Below are positions 1-6,626 of a stretch of DNA of 9,719 nucleotides, one piece after another. Source of the stretch: an uncultured Ruminiclostridium sp. (GTDB lineage Bacteria; Bacillota; Clostridia; Oscillospirales; Ruminococcaceae). A model generated the notes under the pieces. The model was not told the origin of the DNA, searched no databases, and saw nothing but the letters and a program-made list of their open reading frames with translations. The translations under genes and the position numbers were made by a program. Position 1 is the first letter of the stretch, and every line of letters begins with the position of its first letter. Location of the stretch: contig CAKSIR010000093.1 in the NCBI GenBank assembly GCA_934462775.1, positions 1 to 9,719 of the forward strand. The letters are read 5' to 3'.

Positions 1-43
1 TTCAATTATTCAAGGCTGAGAATTTATTTCAGCACATCATCCA

Positions 44-268
44 GTGGAATCCAATTATCTCCTGACATATCTTCAGTATAGATTGTATTATTTATGTACA
101 ATTACGTCGTTATTTTTCGCAATTCCGTTTGGGACTTTTTGGGTGTTCATGATTACAGCCATTGCAGCAGCTATGCTTGATATGAGTTTTGTGATTTTAC
201 AAAGATACAACCGCCCAAAAGTTGTAAAAATTATTGAGAGAAAAGAAATCCACCAATCTTTCGACTAA
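44..268 (+). pseudogene. C-terminal fragment of a CrtO-like acyltransferase-family membrane protein
   Basis: The reading frame encodes about 74 residues with one long hydrophobic stretch (residues 16-50) followed by QRYNRP at residues 53-58 and a basic tail. A hydrophobic segment followed by QRYNRP(R/K) is, from memory, the C-terminal signature of the glycosyl-4,4'-diaponeurosporenoate acyltransferase (CrtO) family. In staphylococci that protein acylates a carotenoid glycoside; many Clostridia carry homologues of unknown substrate. Full-length members are roughly twice this size or more, so only the C-terminal part is here. The frame is closed by TGA at 17-19, the only possible start is GTG at 44 with no ribosome binding site, and the first ATG falls inside the hydrophobic stretch. 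Frame +3 is open from the window edge to a TGA at 63-65, so a frameshift near 44-62 could join two halves of a decayed gene. A genuine small membrane protein is the alternative. The family call is fair; the pseudogene status is inferred. Confidence 0.5.
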
Positions 269-280
269 GAAATATATGAA

Positions 281-308
281 AAAGGAGCAGCCGGACGACT
301 GCTCCTTT
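281..308. terminator. Bidirectional rho-independent terminator between convergent genes
   Basis: A perfect 10-base inverted repeat (AAAGGAGCAG / CTGCTCCTTT) encloses an 8-base loop. Read on the minus strand the hairpin is followed by TTCATATATT, which extends the run of T from the stem, so it fits best as the terminator of the VOC gene ending at 338. Read on the plus strand it lies 12 bases past the stop of the CrtO-like fragment, with a poorer T tract. Confidence 0.75.
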
Positions 309-337
309 AATGTACTAAATAGTATTACAAGCGAAAA

Positions 338-739
338 TCAACGTTCAAAAGATTTATTGAACGAACCTATTTCAATCAAATTTCCCTCAGGATCAGCGAT
401 ATAGCAGGTTCTCTGCCCCCACGGTTCTGTTGTAGGTTCCAGAATAGGATTTGCACCTTGCTGAATTACTCTTTTGTATTCTTTATCAACCTCTTCAAAT
501 GTATCGACATACAGTGCAATTTCAAAATGACCGTTTACATCTTTAAGGTATTCATATTTTCTGCTTGTCATTTTTTCAAAATCGTTTCTTCCGTAAAGCA
601 GAAATAAAGTTCCATCCTTGATCAAATACACATTGGATGTGGCTTCATCTTCTTTAATCTCAAAACCAAGCACATCTCTGTAAAAACGAATCATCTTTGC
701 CATATCATCAACAAACAATCCAAAACCGTCTAATCTCAT
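338..739 (-). CDS. VOC (glyoxalase/bleomycin resistance/dioxygenase) superfamily protein
   Basis: This 133-residue protein has the usual size and layout of a single vicinal-oxygen-chelate protein: two beta-alpha-beta-beta-beta modules. The first is near residues 3-50 (RLDGFGLFVDDMAKMIRFYR, then a conserved VLGFEI). The second begins with HFEIALYVD at 71-79 and ends with DPEGNLIEI at 117-125, the segment that usually donates the last metal ligand (Glu123 here). His71 or Glu73 is a plausible partner ligand. Such proteins may be metal-dependent lyases or isomerases, antibiotic-binding proteins or dioxygenases, and the substrate cannot be read from the sequence. The ATG at 739 is preceded by GGAGG about 8 bases upstream. 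It lies 85 bases downstream of rlmD with no terminator or clear promoter between, so read-through from the prfB-rlmD operon is possible. Its base composition is more AT-rich than that operon's, which would fit a later arrival. Confidence 0.85.
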   Translation of the reverse strand: MRLDGFGLFVDDMAKMIRFYRDVLGFEIKEDEATSNVYLIKDGTLFLLYGRNDFEKMTSRKYEYLKDVNGHFEIALYVDTFEEVDKEYKRVIQQGANPILEPTTEPWGQRTCYIADPEGNLIEIGSFNKSFER

Positions 740-824
740 TTTCCCAATCCTCCATTTTTAGCTCAACATCTCAGCCTTTGTCTAAAATGTCATGAGCCAT
801 ATCAAAAGGTTTTCCGTTCGCATA

Positions 825-2186
825 TTACTTTGCTTCACGGGGGTTGGACAATAAGCACACGCATTCCACATGATTAGTCCTGCTAAACAAATCCACTGCC
901 TGCACCTTCTGCACCCTATACCCCTTTTGCTCAAGGTAAGCGCAGTCCCGCGCCGCCGTTGCCGGATTACATGAAACCATAACTATCCTCTCAGGCGCAA
1001 ACGCTGTTATGTTGTCAAGCGTAACCGTATCGCAGCCCTTTCGCGCAGGGTCAACCACAACCACATCCGCTCTTTTTCCCTGCCTTACAAGCTCGGTGGT
1101 AGCCTTGCCCGCGTCGCCGCATATAAAGCTGATATTGTCGGCATGATTTATTTCTGCGTTGCGCTTTGCGTTTTCAACGGCGCTTTCTACGATTTCAACG
1201 CCTATAACCTCCTTGGCGCAATCTGCCATTGAAAGTCCGATTGTTCCCGCGCCGCAGTAAAGGTCGATAACGGTCTTGCCATCAGGCTCGGCAAATTCCT
1301 TTGCAACTCTGTAAAGCCTTTCAGCGGCAGCAGTGTTGACCTGGTAGAATGACTTAGGCGAAATGGTAATCTCGTTGCCGCACATGGTATCCGTTATATC
1401 CGCCTGTCCTGCAAGAACAATTTCGTCCCTGCCGAGAATTACGTTGGTTTTATCCTTGTTAATGTTCAGCACAACTCCCTTTACATCAGGGAATTTATCC
1501 ATAACAAGCTTGGAAAGCGCAGCAAATTCGGGAATCTTTCTTCTTGCCGCAAGGGTAACGTTTATCTGTCCGGAGTAATGCCCTCTGCGGATACATATAT
1601 GCCTTAAAACGCCCTCGTGCTTTTCCTCATCGTAAACGGAAATGCGCTTTTCTCTGACGAAATTCATTATTACGTCAAGTATCCTGCGGAAAACCTCAGG
1701 CTGCAATTTGCAGTCGGTGCATGGAATTATGCGGTGGGAACGGCTGTTGAAAAAGCCGCAGACCGCCTCGCCGTCCTTGCTTCTGCCAACGGGATACTGC
1801 GCCTTGTTGCGGTATCCGTCAACATTTTCGTTCCCGATTATAGGCAGGAACTCCGCCTCAATGTGACCTATTCTTGTGAATGCGTCACGGACAAAGGCTT
1901 CCTTTGCACGCTTTTCAGCCTCATAGCCGATATGACGGAAGGAACAGCCGCCGCACTGTCCGAAAACAGGACAGTCAGGCTGTACTCTGTCCGGGGACGG
2001 CTTTTCAATTTTCTCAATTTTTCCGTAAGCGCAATTCTTTGCGGCTTTCAGTATTTTCGCGCTTACAACATCGCCCACAGCCGTAAAAGGCACGAAAACG
2101 GCAAGCCCATTATGCCTGCCTATTCCCATGCCTTCATTGGTTATTCCGTCGATTGTAAGTGAAATAATATCGTTCTTTTTAAGCAT
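825..2186 (-). CDS. rlmD: 23S rRNA (uracil-C5)-methyltransferase, RlmD/RlmCD/RumA family
   Basis: This class I SAM-dependent enzyme makes 5-methyluridine in 23S rRNA: U1939 for E. coli RlmD, U747 and U1939 for the B. subtilis RlmCD homologue. The sequence does not decide between these specificities. Numbering from the chosen start (454 residues): an N-terminal TRAM RNA-binding domain covers about 4-62. Cys72, Cys78, Cys81 and Cys159 form the CX5CX2C...C set that binds a 4Fe-4S cluster in RumA. IDLYCGAGTIGL at 307-318 is the SAM-binding loop, VVDPARKG at 377-384 is the substrate-base motif, and SCNPAT at 405-410 carries the catalytic nucleophile Cys406. The C-terminal Glu general base is in HVEC. 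A longer frame reaches 2243, but those 19 residues lie inside prfB and resemble nothing in the family. ATG 2186 gives the normal N-terminus and overlaps the prfB stop by 8 bases, which suggests translational coupling. All key residues are present. Confidence 0.93.
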   Translation of the reverse strand: MLKKNDIISLTIDGITNEGMGIGRHNGLAVFVPFTAVGDVVSAKILKAAKNCAYGKIEKIEKPSPDRVQPDCPVFGQCGGCSFRHIGYEAEKRAKEAFVRDAFTRIGHIEAEFLPIIGNENVDGYRNKAQYPVGRSKDGEAVCGFFNSRSHRIIPCTDCKLQPEVFRRILDVIMNFVREKRISVYDEEKHEGVLRHICIRRGHYSGQINVTLAARRKIPEFAALSKLVMDKFPDVKGVVLNINKDKTNVILGRDEIVLAGQADITDTMCGNEITISPKSFYQVNTAAAERLYRVAKEFAEPDGKTVIDLYCGAGTIGLSMADCAKEVIGVEIVESAVENAKRNAEINHADNISFICGDAGKATTELVRQGKRADVVVVDPARKGCDTVTLDNITAFAPERIVMVSCNPATAARDCAYLEQKGYRVQKVQAVDLFSRTNHVECVCLLSNPREAK

Positions 2187-3303
2187 TATTTTCTGTTTTC
2201 TCAATTGCCTTGCTCTTAAGATAAGCGTTGATAAAGCCGTCAATATCTCCGTCCATTACCGCCTGAATGTTGCCCATTTCATAGCCTGTACGGTGGTCCT
2301 TTGCAAGAGTGTACGGCATAAATACATACGAACGGATCTGTGCGCCCCATGCAATTTGAAGCTGTTCGCCCTTAATGTCGGAAATCTTGTCCAGGTGTTC
2401 GCGCTCCTTAATCTCAACCAGCTTTGACATAAGCATTCTCATTGCGTATTCGCGGTTCTGGAGCTGTGAACGCTGGGTCTGGCAGGCGCATACGATGCCT
2501 GTCGGCTTGTGGATAAGTCTGACTGCCGAGCTGGTCTTGTTTACCTTCTGACCGCCTGCGCCGCTGGAGCGGTAAACTTCCATTTCAATATCCTCAGGGC
2601 GAATGTCGATGTTTACGTCTTCGTCCATTTCCGGCATTACTTCAAGACTGGCAAAGCTTGTGTGACGTCTGCCCGAAGCGTCAAACGGAGAAACACGAAC
2701 CAGTCTGTGTACGCCGTTTTCCGACTTCAAGAAACCGTAAGCGTTTTCGCCCTCGATAAGAATCGAAGCGCTCTTGATGCCTGCTTCTTCACCGTCCAGG
2801 TAATCAAGCACGGAAACCTTCATGTTATGGCGTTCAGCCCAGCGGTTGTACATACGGTAAAGCATTTCAACCCAGTCCTGAGCCTCTGTTCCGCCTGCGC
2901 CCGCATGGAATGTAAGAATTGCATTCTTGTTGTCGTATTCGCCTGAAAGAAGTGTAACTAAGTTCATTTCCTCCAGCTCTTTTTTTGTCTTATCGGCAAG
3001 CTCCTGAATTTCAGGCAGCATCGACTCGTCCTCTTCTTCGTTTGCAAGCTCAATCATTGTAAGTACATCGTCAAAGTTGGTTTCAAGCCTGTTGTACTGC
3101 TCAATCTTTGACTTCATTGAACCGGTTTTCTGCAAAATCTTCTGGGATTTTTCCGTGTCGTCCCAGAATCCCGGCTGTGCAGCCTGTTCCTCAAGCTCTG
3201 CAACCGTTGACTTAAGCTTTTCAAGATCAAGCGCCTGTGCAAGCTCCTTAAGTCTTGGCTTGAGTCCTTCAAACTCTAATCTTAATTCATCGTATTGTAA
3301 CAT
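2179..3303 (-). CDS. prfB: Peptide chain release factor 2 (no programmed frameshift)
   Basis: RF2 recognises UGA and UAA stop codons and triggers hydrolysis of peptidyl-tRNA. The 374-residue protein is slightly longer than E. coli RF2 (365). Domain 1 is an N-terminal helical bundle (about 1-110). SPF at 205-207 is the tripeptide that reads the stop codon, and it distinguishes RF2 from RF1 (PxT). GAGGQ at 248-252 is the peptidyl-transferase-centre loop, with the universal GGQ at 250-252. Residue 246 is Ser; Ala or Ser is usual in bacteria, whereas E. coli K-12 has the weaker Thr. Codons 25-26 are CTT GAT, in the same position where E. coli has the frameshift site CTT TGA C, so this gene is one continuous frame. 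The ATG at 3303 follows an AGAGG ribosome binding site and a strong promoter. It is the first gene of an operon with rlmD. Confidence 0.97.
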   Translation of the reverse strand: MLQYDELRLEFEGLKPRLKELAQALDLEKLKSTVAELEEQAAQPGFWDDTEKSQKILQKTGSMKSKIEQYNRLETNFDDVLTMIELANEEEDESMLPEIQELADKTKKELEEMNLVTLLSGEYDNKNAILTFHAGAGGTEAQDWVEMLYRMYNRWAERHNMKVSVLDYLDGEEAGIKSASILIEGENAYGFLKSENGVHRLVRVSPFDASGRRHTSFASLEVMPEMDEDVNIDIRPEDIEMEVYRSSGAGGQKVNKTSSAVRLIHKPTGIVCACQTQRSQLQNREYAMRMLMSKLVEIKEREHLDKISDIKGEQLQIAWGAQIRSYVFMPYTLAKDHRTGYEMGNIQAVMDGDIDGFINAYLKSKAIEKTENNA

Positions 3304-3349
3304 AAATACCTCTTTATAATTTTTACATTATTATTTGCGTCATCATCTA

Positions 3350-3378
3350 ATTATAATATAAAAAATAATTTTTGTAAA
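3350..3378 (-). promoter_or_regulatory. Sigma-A promoter of the prfB-rlmD operon
   Basis: On the minus strand TTTACA (3378-3373) is followed after exactly 17 bases by a perfect TATAAT (3355-3350). Transcription would start near 3343, giving a leader of about 40 bases before the prfB ATG with its AGAGG. Its -35 hexamer lies only 4 bases from that of the divergent promoter. Confidence 0.8.
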
Positions 3379-3382
3379 GTGC

Positions 3383-3411
3383 TTGAAATCGTTTCCATAG
3401 TATGATATAAT
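3383..3411 (+). promoter_or_regulatory. Sigma-A promoter with extended -10 for the GH-A-like gene
   Basis: TTGAAA (3383-3388), a 17-base spacer and TATAAT (3406-3411), with TG at 3403-3404 giving an extended -10. Transcription would begin near 3418, leaving a leader of about 48 bases before the ATG at 3466. The near-consensus elements predict strong expression. Confidence 0.85.
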
Positions 3412-3455
3412 AGAAATATCAAGGTTTTGTACTTTTTTTAATAAAAAATGTATTC

Positions 3456-3460
3456 GGAGG
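3456..3460 (+). promoter_or_regulatory. Ribosome binding site that decides the start at 3466
   Basis: GGAGG lies 5 bases before ATG 3466. The upstream in-frame ATG at 3448 has only an A/T-rich stretch before it and would make this GGAGG part of the coding region, so 3466 is preferred. Confidence 0.85.
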
Positions 3461-3465
3461 AAGAA

Positions 3466-4911
3466 ATGAGCGAGAACAAATTATACGGTTTACACATGGG
3501 ACCTGCAAAGTGCGCTGTTGACCTTGGGGACGGCAGCGAGCGCGGCGAGTATGTTAATCAGGATTACATTCTGCACAAAATGGGCAGACCGCACAGAGCA
3601 ATCAGCCTGATGTACTGCTACTATCCGCTGGATAAGGAATTTCCCGGAAGAATTTCCGAGGTTATGAAGGACGCAAACGTATCCTTCCAGTGGGACTACC
3701 CCTACGACGACTATTTCACATACAAGGGCGGTATCGGCGGAAACACCGACGGAGAGCCTTTCTGCTATATGCGCGAAATCAGAGCGCACGGTCAGGACGT
3801 TATCCTCACCCTTACGGTCGATCCTCATGTAACAGATGAAATGCTCATCAAGATTGCTCAGGAGCTTCGTCCTTTCGGCCGTATGCAGCTGAGAATAAAC
3901 CACGAAGCGACCGGCAACTGGTTCAGCTTCAACAAGCGCGCAACATATCAGGAGGTTGCCGACTTTTATGTTCGCTTCCACAACATAATCAAGCGTGAAG
4001 CTCCAAACGTTTCAACAATCCTCTGCATCGGCGGCGTTGAGAACCTTAACGAAAAGGAAATCACAATGGAAAAGGAATTCGCCGAGGCAGTAAAGGCAAC
4101 AGATATATGGTCCGTTGACAAGTATATGGCTTTACACTGGGGCTGGCCTTACGACGTTGCAGACCCGGGCGGAAACTCACATTCACGTTCCGCTGTAAAG
4201 GACGTTTATGAGCTTACAAAGAGAAGCGCGCTCCGTTACAGAGAAATCTGCGGCGGTGTAAAGAAGCCTATGGTAATGAGCGAATTTAACGCTGACGGCG
4301 ACGTTACGGGACCTTACGAGCAGTGCGATATGATCAAGGAATTCTGCGATATGCTCAAGAACGAGCCTGCCGACTGGTTCAGCGGATTCACTTTCTATCA
4401 GTTCCGCGACAGAGGCAGATTAGGACTTGAAATTGAAGATCCTAACAACCCTGACGTAGGTATTGAGCAGCCTGCAATGGCAACCTACAAGAAGATAATC
4501 CACGATGATTACTTCTATCCGTCAATGACGCAGAGAGAAGAAATTGAGCTTCCCGTAAAGCTGCGCTGGGGCGGCTCCGAGGACGCAGAGGGTATTGCAA
4601 TCCCGCTTCACTTTGAAAAGAATCCTACATTCTGCGAAATTACATTTGACGAAGATGTAAACCTAATGATGGAAATTAACGGCAAGTGGTTCTACAAGTC
4701 GCCTAAGGCAAAAACCATCGACCTTATGTCTGCATTCTATGAAAAGCCGCTTGACTGCGCCTGCGATTTGACGCTAAAGCTGTTTGCACCGCCTGCAAGC
4801 GGCGAAAACGATCCGTCACAGGGTGCTGACTGGCAGACAAACTATTACACAACTATCACAAAGATGCCAAAGCTTAGAATCAGATTTGCACCGACCGAAC
4901 CATCAAAATAA
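3466..4911 (+). CDS. Signal-less GH26-like (clan GH-A) glycoside hydrolase-like protein
   Basis: I do not recognise the exact family of this 481-residue protein. What can be seen is an N-terminal region of about 350 residues with TIM-barrel glycosidase features, followed by a smaller beta-rich C-terminal region (about 355-481). RINHEATGNWF (143-153) resembles the GH26 acid/base segment (HExNGxWF), with Glu147 as candidate proton donor. KPMVMSEFNADG (267-278) looks like the beta-7 nucleophile segment, with Glu273 as candidate. The 126-residue gap fits clan GH-A. Trp-rich loops, such as the HWGWPYD segment at 224-230, would suit sugar binding. There is no signal peptide, membrane helix, dockerin or binding module, so it should act in the cytoplasm, perhaps on imported oligosaccharides or a stored glycan. 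It is transcribed alone from a near-consensus promoter and ends at a strong hairpin. The fold call is moderate, the substrate unknown, and a non-catalytic role is possible. Confidence 0.8.
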   Translation: MSENKLYGLHMGPAKCAVDLGDGSERGEYVNQDYILHKMGRPHRAISLMYCYYPLDKEFPGRISEVMKDANVSFQWDYPYDDYFTYKGGIGGNTDGEPFCYMREIRAHGQDVILTLTVDPHVTDEMLIKIAQELRPFGRMQLRINHEATGNWFSFNKRATYQEVADFYVRFHNIIKREAPNVSTILCIGGVENLNEKEITMEKEFAEAVKATDIWSVDKYMALHWGWPYDVADPGGNSHSRSAVKDVYELTKRSALRYREICGGVKKPMVMSEFNADGDVTGPYEQCDMIKEFCDMLKNEPADWFSGFTFYQFRDRGRLGLEIEDPNNPDVGIEQPAMATYKKIIHDDYFYPSMTQREEIELPVKLRWGGSEDAEGIAIPLHFEKNPTFCEITFDEDVNLMMEINGKWFYKSPKAKTIDLMSAFYEKPLDCACDLTLKLFAPPASGENDPSQGADWQTNYYTTITKMPKLRIRFAPTEPSK

Positions 4912-4917
4912 ACAGCT

Positions 4918-4950
4918 ATGCCGCACAGAAAACTGTGCGGCATTTAATTT
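4918..4950. terminator. Convergent rho-independent terminator
   Basis: A perfect 11-base stem (ATGCCGCACAG at 4918-4928, CTGTGCGGCAT at 4933-4943) closes an AAAA loop. On the plus strand it is followed by TTAATTT and starts 6 bases past the stop of the GH-like gene. On the minus strand it follows the anti-sigma gene stop by 5 bases and leads into a T-rich stretch, so it probably serves both convergent genes. Confidence 0.9.
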
Positions 4951-6043
4951 ATTTAAGCGGAATCTCAAGGTCCCCTATGGTAATTGATGAAATCATGAAA
5001 ATGTTTATCGGTGATTCAAAATGTTCGGAGCATTCGTATAGCGTTCCACTGGATCCTCCGGTTCCGATACCGAAAATATCACGCAGCTCTGTTCCGTCGT
5101 CAAGAATAATCGTAATATCATCTCTAAAATCAATCCATTCATCGGTGTTGGAATATTCAATACTTACAGCGTAAGGACTAAGGTTTATCCTTTCAATAAA
5201 CACCTTTGTTTTTTCATGAATACTTCCGCAGTTCAAGGCTGCCTCTTTTCCGACTTCTGCGGCAATAGTATCCTCAGTTCTGCTGAAATCAATATCCAAA
5301 TCCATCTTAATTCCGCAGTCTACTGACTGTTCTTCGCCAAATCCATCAAAGCGCCCCTCGTTATCATACCGCTTTTGATGACGGAAAAGTCGGTTGAAAT
5401 CAATTGTTACGGTTTTGCCTGTAAGCGACATATCGGTAACGTTAAAAACCGTTACAATCGAAAAAACGTTGCCGTTTACAATAGGATTATCTATGGATGC
5501 GCTTACACCGAAAAACAAGTCGGGATCAATATCATGTATATCAAACTGCGTATCGGCACGCCAAAGCTCGTATTCCTTTTCATTGCTGCTGTAACTGTAA
5601 GGAAAATCCTCGTTAAAAATTACGTCATAGGCAATGCACAGTGAAGTATCGGTTGCGGTAGCTCCCTTTACAACCAGGTCGAAACCGTCGCAATGATACG
5701 TTTCGTCTATCAGCTTGCCGCTTTTTTCAAAATCGTAATCATACATCTTTTCAATAGTTTCAACATCCGCAGCGGAATTTTTTTCAGCAATTTCGGAAAT
5801 TTCCGTTTTGCCCTTGAAAAAATCTCCGAACAGCTTATTGAAGTTCCATTCGCATGACGCTCCCACAGCCGTAATTGTTCCGCAGATTGTTATTGCCGCT
5901 GCGCATACCGCAATAATCGGTTTTCTAATGCGCTTTTTACTATTGTCCATTTTTTCCGCCTTTCTGAGCACTCCTGCGAGAAGCTCATCATTGCTCGTCA
6001 CAGGGGTAATTTTATCGAAAACGGAATTGTATTCAGCTTTCAT
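4949..6043 (-). CDS. Membrane anti-sigma factor, DUF4179-like
   Basis: This 364-residue protein is probably the membrane-bound inhibitor of the sigma factor encoded just upstream. It has a short cytoplasmic N-terminus (about 1-41, ending in a basic KKRIRK cluster), a single membrane helix at about 42-62, and an extracytoplasmic region of about 300 residues rich in beta-type sequence. This matches the layout of DUF4179/RsiV-type anti-sigma factors of Firmicutes, in which the N-terminal segment binds the sigma factor and the outer domain senses a signal or is cleaved. The frame permits ATG at 6046 or 6043. The second is preferred because AAGGAGG is 6 bases before it but only 3 before the first. 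The start lies inside the sigma gene (11-base overlap), typical of sigma/anti-sigma pairs kept in fixed ratio. No zinc-binding HxxxCxxC anti-sigma motif is visible. The signal sensed is unknown. Confidence 0.78.
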   Translation of the reverse strand: MKAEYNSVFDKITPVTSNDELLAGVLRKAEKMDNSKKRIRKPIIAVCAAAITICGTITAVGASCEWNFNKLFGDFFKGKTEISEIAEKNSAADVETIEKMYDYDFEKSGKLIDETYHCDGFDLVVKGATATDTSLCIAYDVIFNEDFPYSYSSNEKEYELWRADTQFDIHDIDPDLFFGVSASIDNPIVNGNVFSIVTVFNVTDMSLTGKTVTIDFNRLFRHQKRYDNEGRFDGFGEEQSVDCGIKMDLDIDFSRTEDTIAAEVGKEAALNCGSIHEKTKVFIERINLSPYAVSIEYSNTDEWIDFRDDITIILDDGTELRDIFGIGTGGSSGTLYECSEHFESPINIFMISSITIGDLEIPLK

Positions 6044-6509
6044 CATATCCCTCCTTCAAGAGCATTTCTTTAAGCAGTTTGCGGGCTCGGGAAAGCCTTG
6101 TCGTAACCGCGGATACGCTTATTCCCTCTATATCCGCAATTTCCTTAACGCCGTAGCCCTCGTAATAAAACAGGTGCAGTATTCCGCCGTATTTGGGCGG
6201 AAGAGCTTTTATGCTGCTCAAAAGCGCCTGTTCTCTCGGATTTTCGGCGGGAATATCATCTGACAGCTCCGCACGCTTAGCAAACCAGCTCGACTTAAGC
6301 AGATTCTTTGAAAGATTGACCGCAACACGCAGCAGCCACGCTTTAACGTTTTCGTCTGCGGCAAATAGCTGCTCTGAGCGATACAGCTTCAGAAATGCCT
6401 CCTGGCATACGTCCTCGGCGTCTTCGCGATTTTTTACATAGCTGTAACTCAATCGGAAAACAGTGCCGTGAAACTTATTTATGTATTCAGCAAGTTCTTT
6501 TTCGGTCAT
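6033..6509 (-). CDS. ECF (sigma-70 family, group 4) RNA polymerase sigma factor
   Basis: The 158-residue protein has only regions 2 and 4, as in ECF sigma factors. Region 2 covers about 13-73: FRLSYSYVKNREDAEDVCQE is the core-binding and -10 recognition part, and WLLRVAVNLSKNLLKS follows. A short linker leads to region 4 at about 102-150, where YGVKEIADIEGISVSAVTTR (119-138) is a clear helix-turn-helix for the -35 element. It would direct RNA polymerase to a small regulon, held inactive by the membrane anti-sigma factor encoded next. A longer frame begins at 6578, but its first 23 residues are not family-like and run into the preceding terminator. ATG 6509 gives a normal N-terminus (MTEKELAEYI) and follows AGAGGTGAGG. 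The last codons (AAG GAG GGA) contain the ribosome binding site of the anti-sigma gene. No clear promoter was found in the 75 bases upstream. Confidence 0.93.
   Translation of the reverse strand: MTEKELAEYINKFHGTVFRLSYSYVKNREDAEDVCQEAFLKLYRSEQLFAADENVKAWLLRVAVNLSKNLLKSSWFAKRAELSDDIPAENPREQALLSSIKALPPKYGGILHLFYYEGYGVKEIADIEGISVSAVTTRLSRARKLLKEMLLKEGYDES
6050..6056 (-). promoter_or_regulatory. Ribosome binding site of the anti-sigma gene, inside the sigma coding region
   Basis: On the minus strand AAGGAGG (6056-6050) is a near-perfect Shine-Dalgarno sequence 6 bases before ATG 6043. It is made from the Lys-Glu-Gly codons near the end of the sigma gene, so ribosomes finishing sigma would free or reach the anti-sigma start. 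Confidence 0.85.
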
Positions 6510-6585
6510 TCCCTCACCTCTGCTTCTACTCAAAAGCGCTTTCTGATAATAAGACAATCGATAAGGCAAAAATGTCACAAAATAA

Positions 6586-6613
6586 GCCCCCGAATTTATT
6601 TAAATTCGAGGGC
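6586..6613 (-). terminator. Rho-independent terminator of the flavoprotein gene
   Basis: A 12-base stem with one G-U pair (6586-6597 with 6602-6613) and a 4-base loop lies 13 bases past the stop of the flavoprotein gene. On the minus strand it is followed by TTATTTTG. It separates that gene from the sigma/anti-sigma pair, so the pair needs its own promoter. Confidence 0.82.
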
Positions 6614-6626
6614 GCAGTTATTTACG

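Noticed and set aside
1617..2162. 181-residue open frame on the plus strand
   Set aside because: It lies entirely antisense to rlmD, whose catalytic and Fe-S motifs are intact; it has no ribosome binding site and no recognisable domain.
2187..2243. N-terminal extension of rlmD to 2243
   Set aside because: The extra 19 residues come from antisense-free prfB coding sequence in another frame and are not family-like; ATG 2186 gives the normal TRAM-domain start.
3226..3260. Active programmed frameshift site in prfB
   Set aside because: No in-frame stop occurs; codon 26 is GAT and the frame is continuous from the start to the end.
3490..3981. 163-residue open frame on the minus strand
   Set aside because: It is antisense to the GH-like gene, which has a strong promoter, ribosome binding site and terminator; the antisense frame has none.
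6510..6578. N-terminal extension of the sigma factor to 6578
   Set aside because: The added residues include the leader and ribosome binding site of ATG 6509 and have no counterpart in ECF sigma factors.
6510..6585. GTGACA / TATTAT as a sigma-A promoter for the sigma gene
   Set aside because: The spacing is about 20 bases or more and other pairings match poorly, so it was not listed as a promoter.
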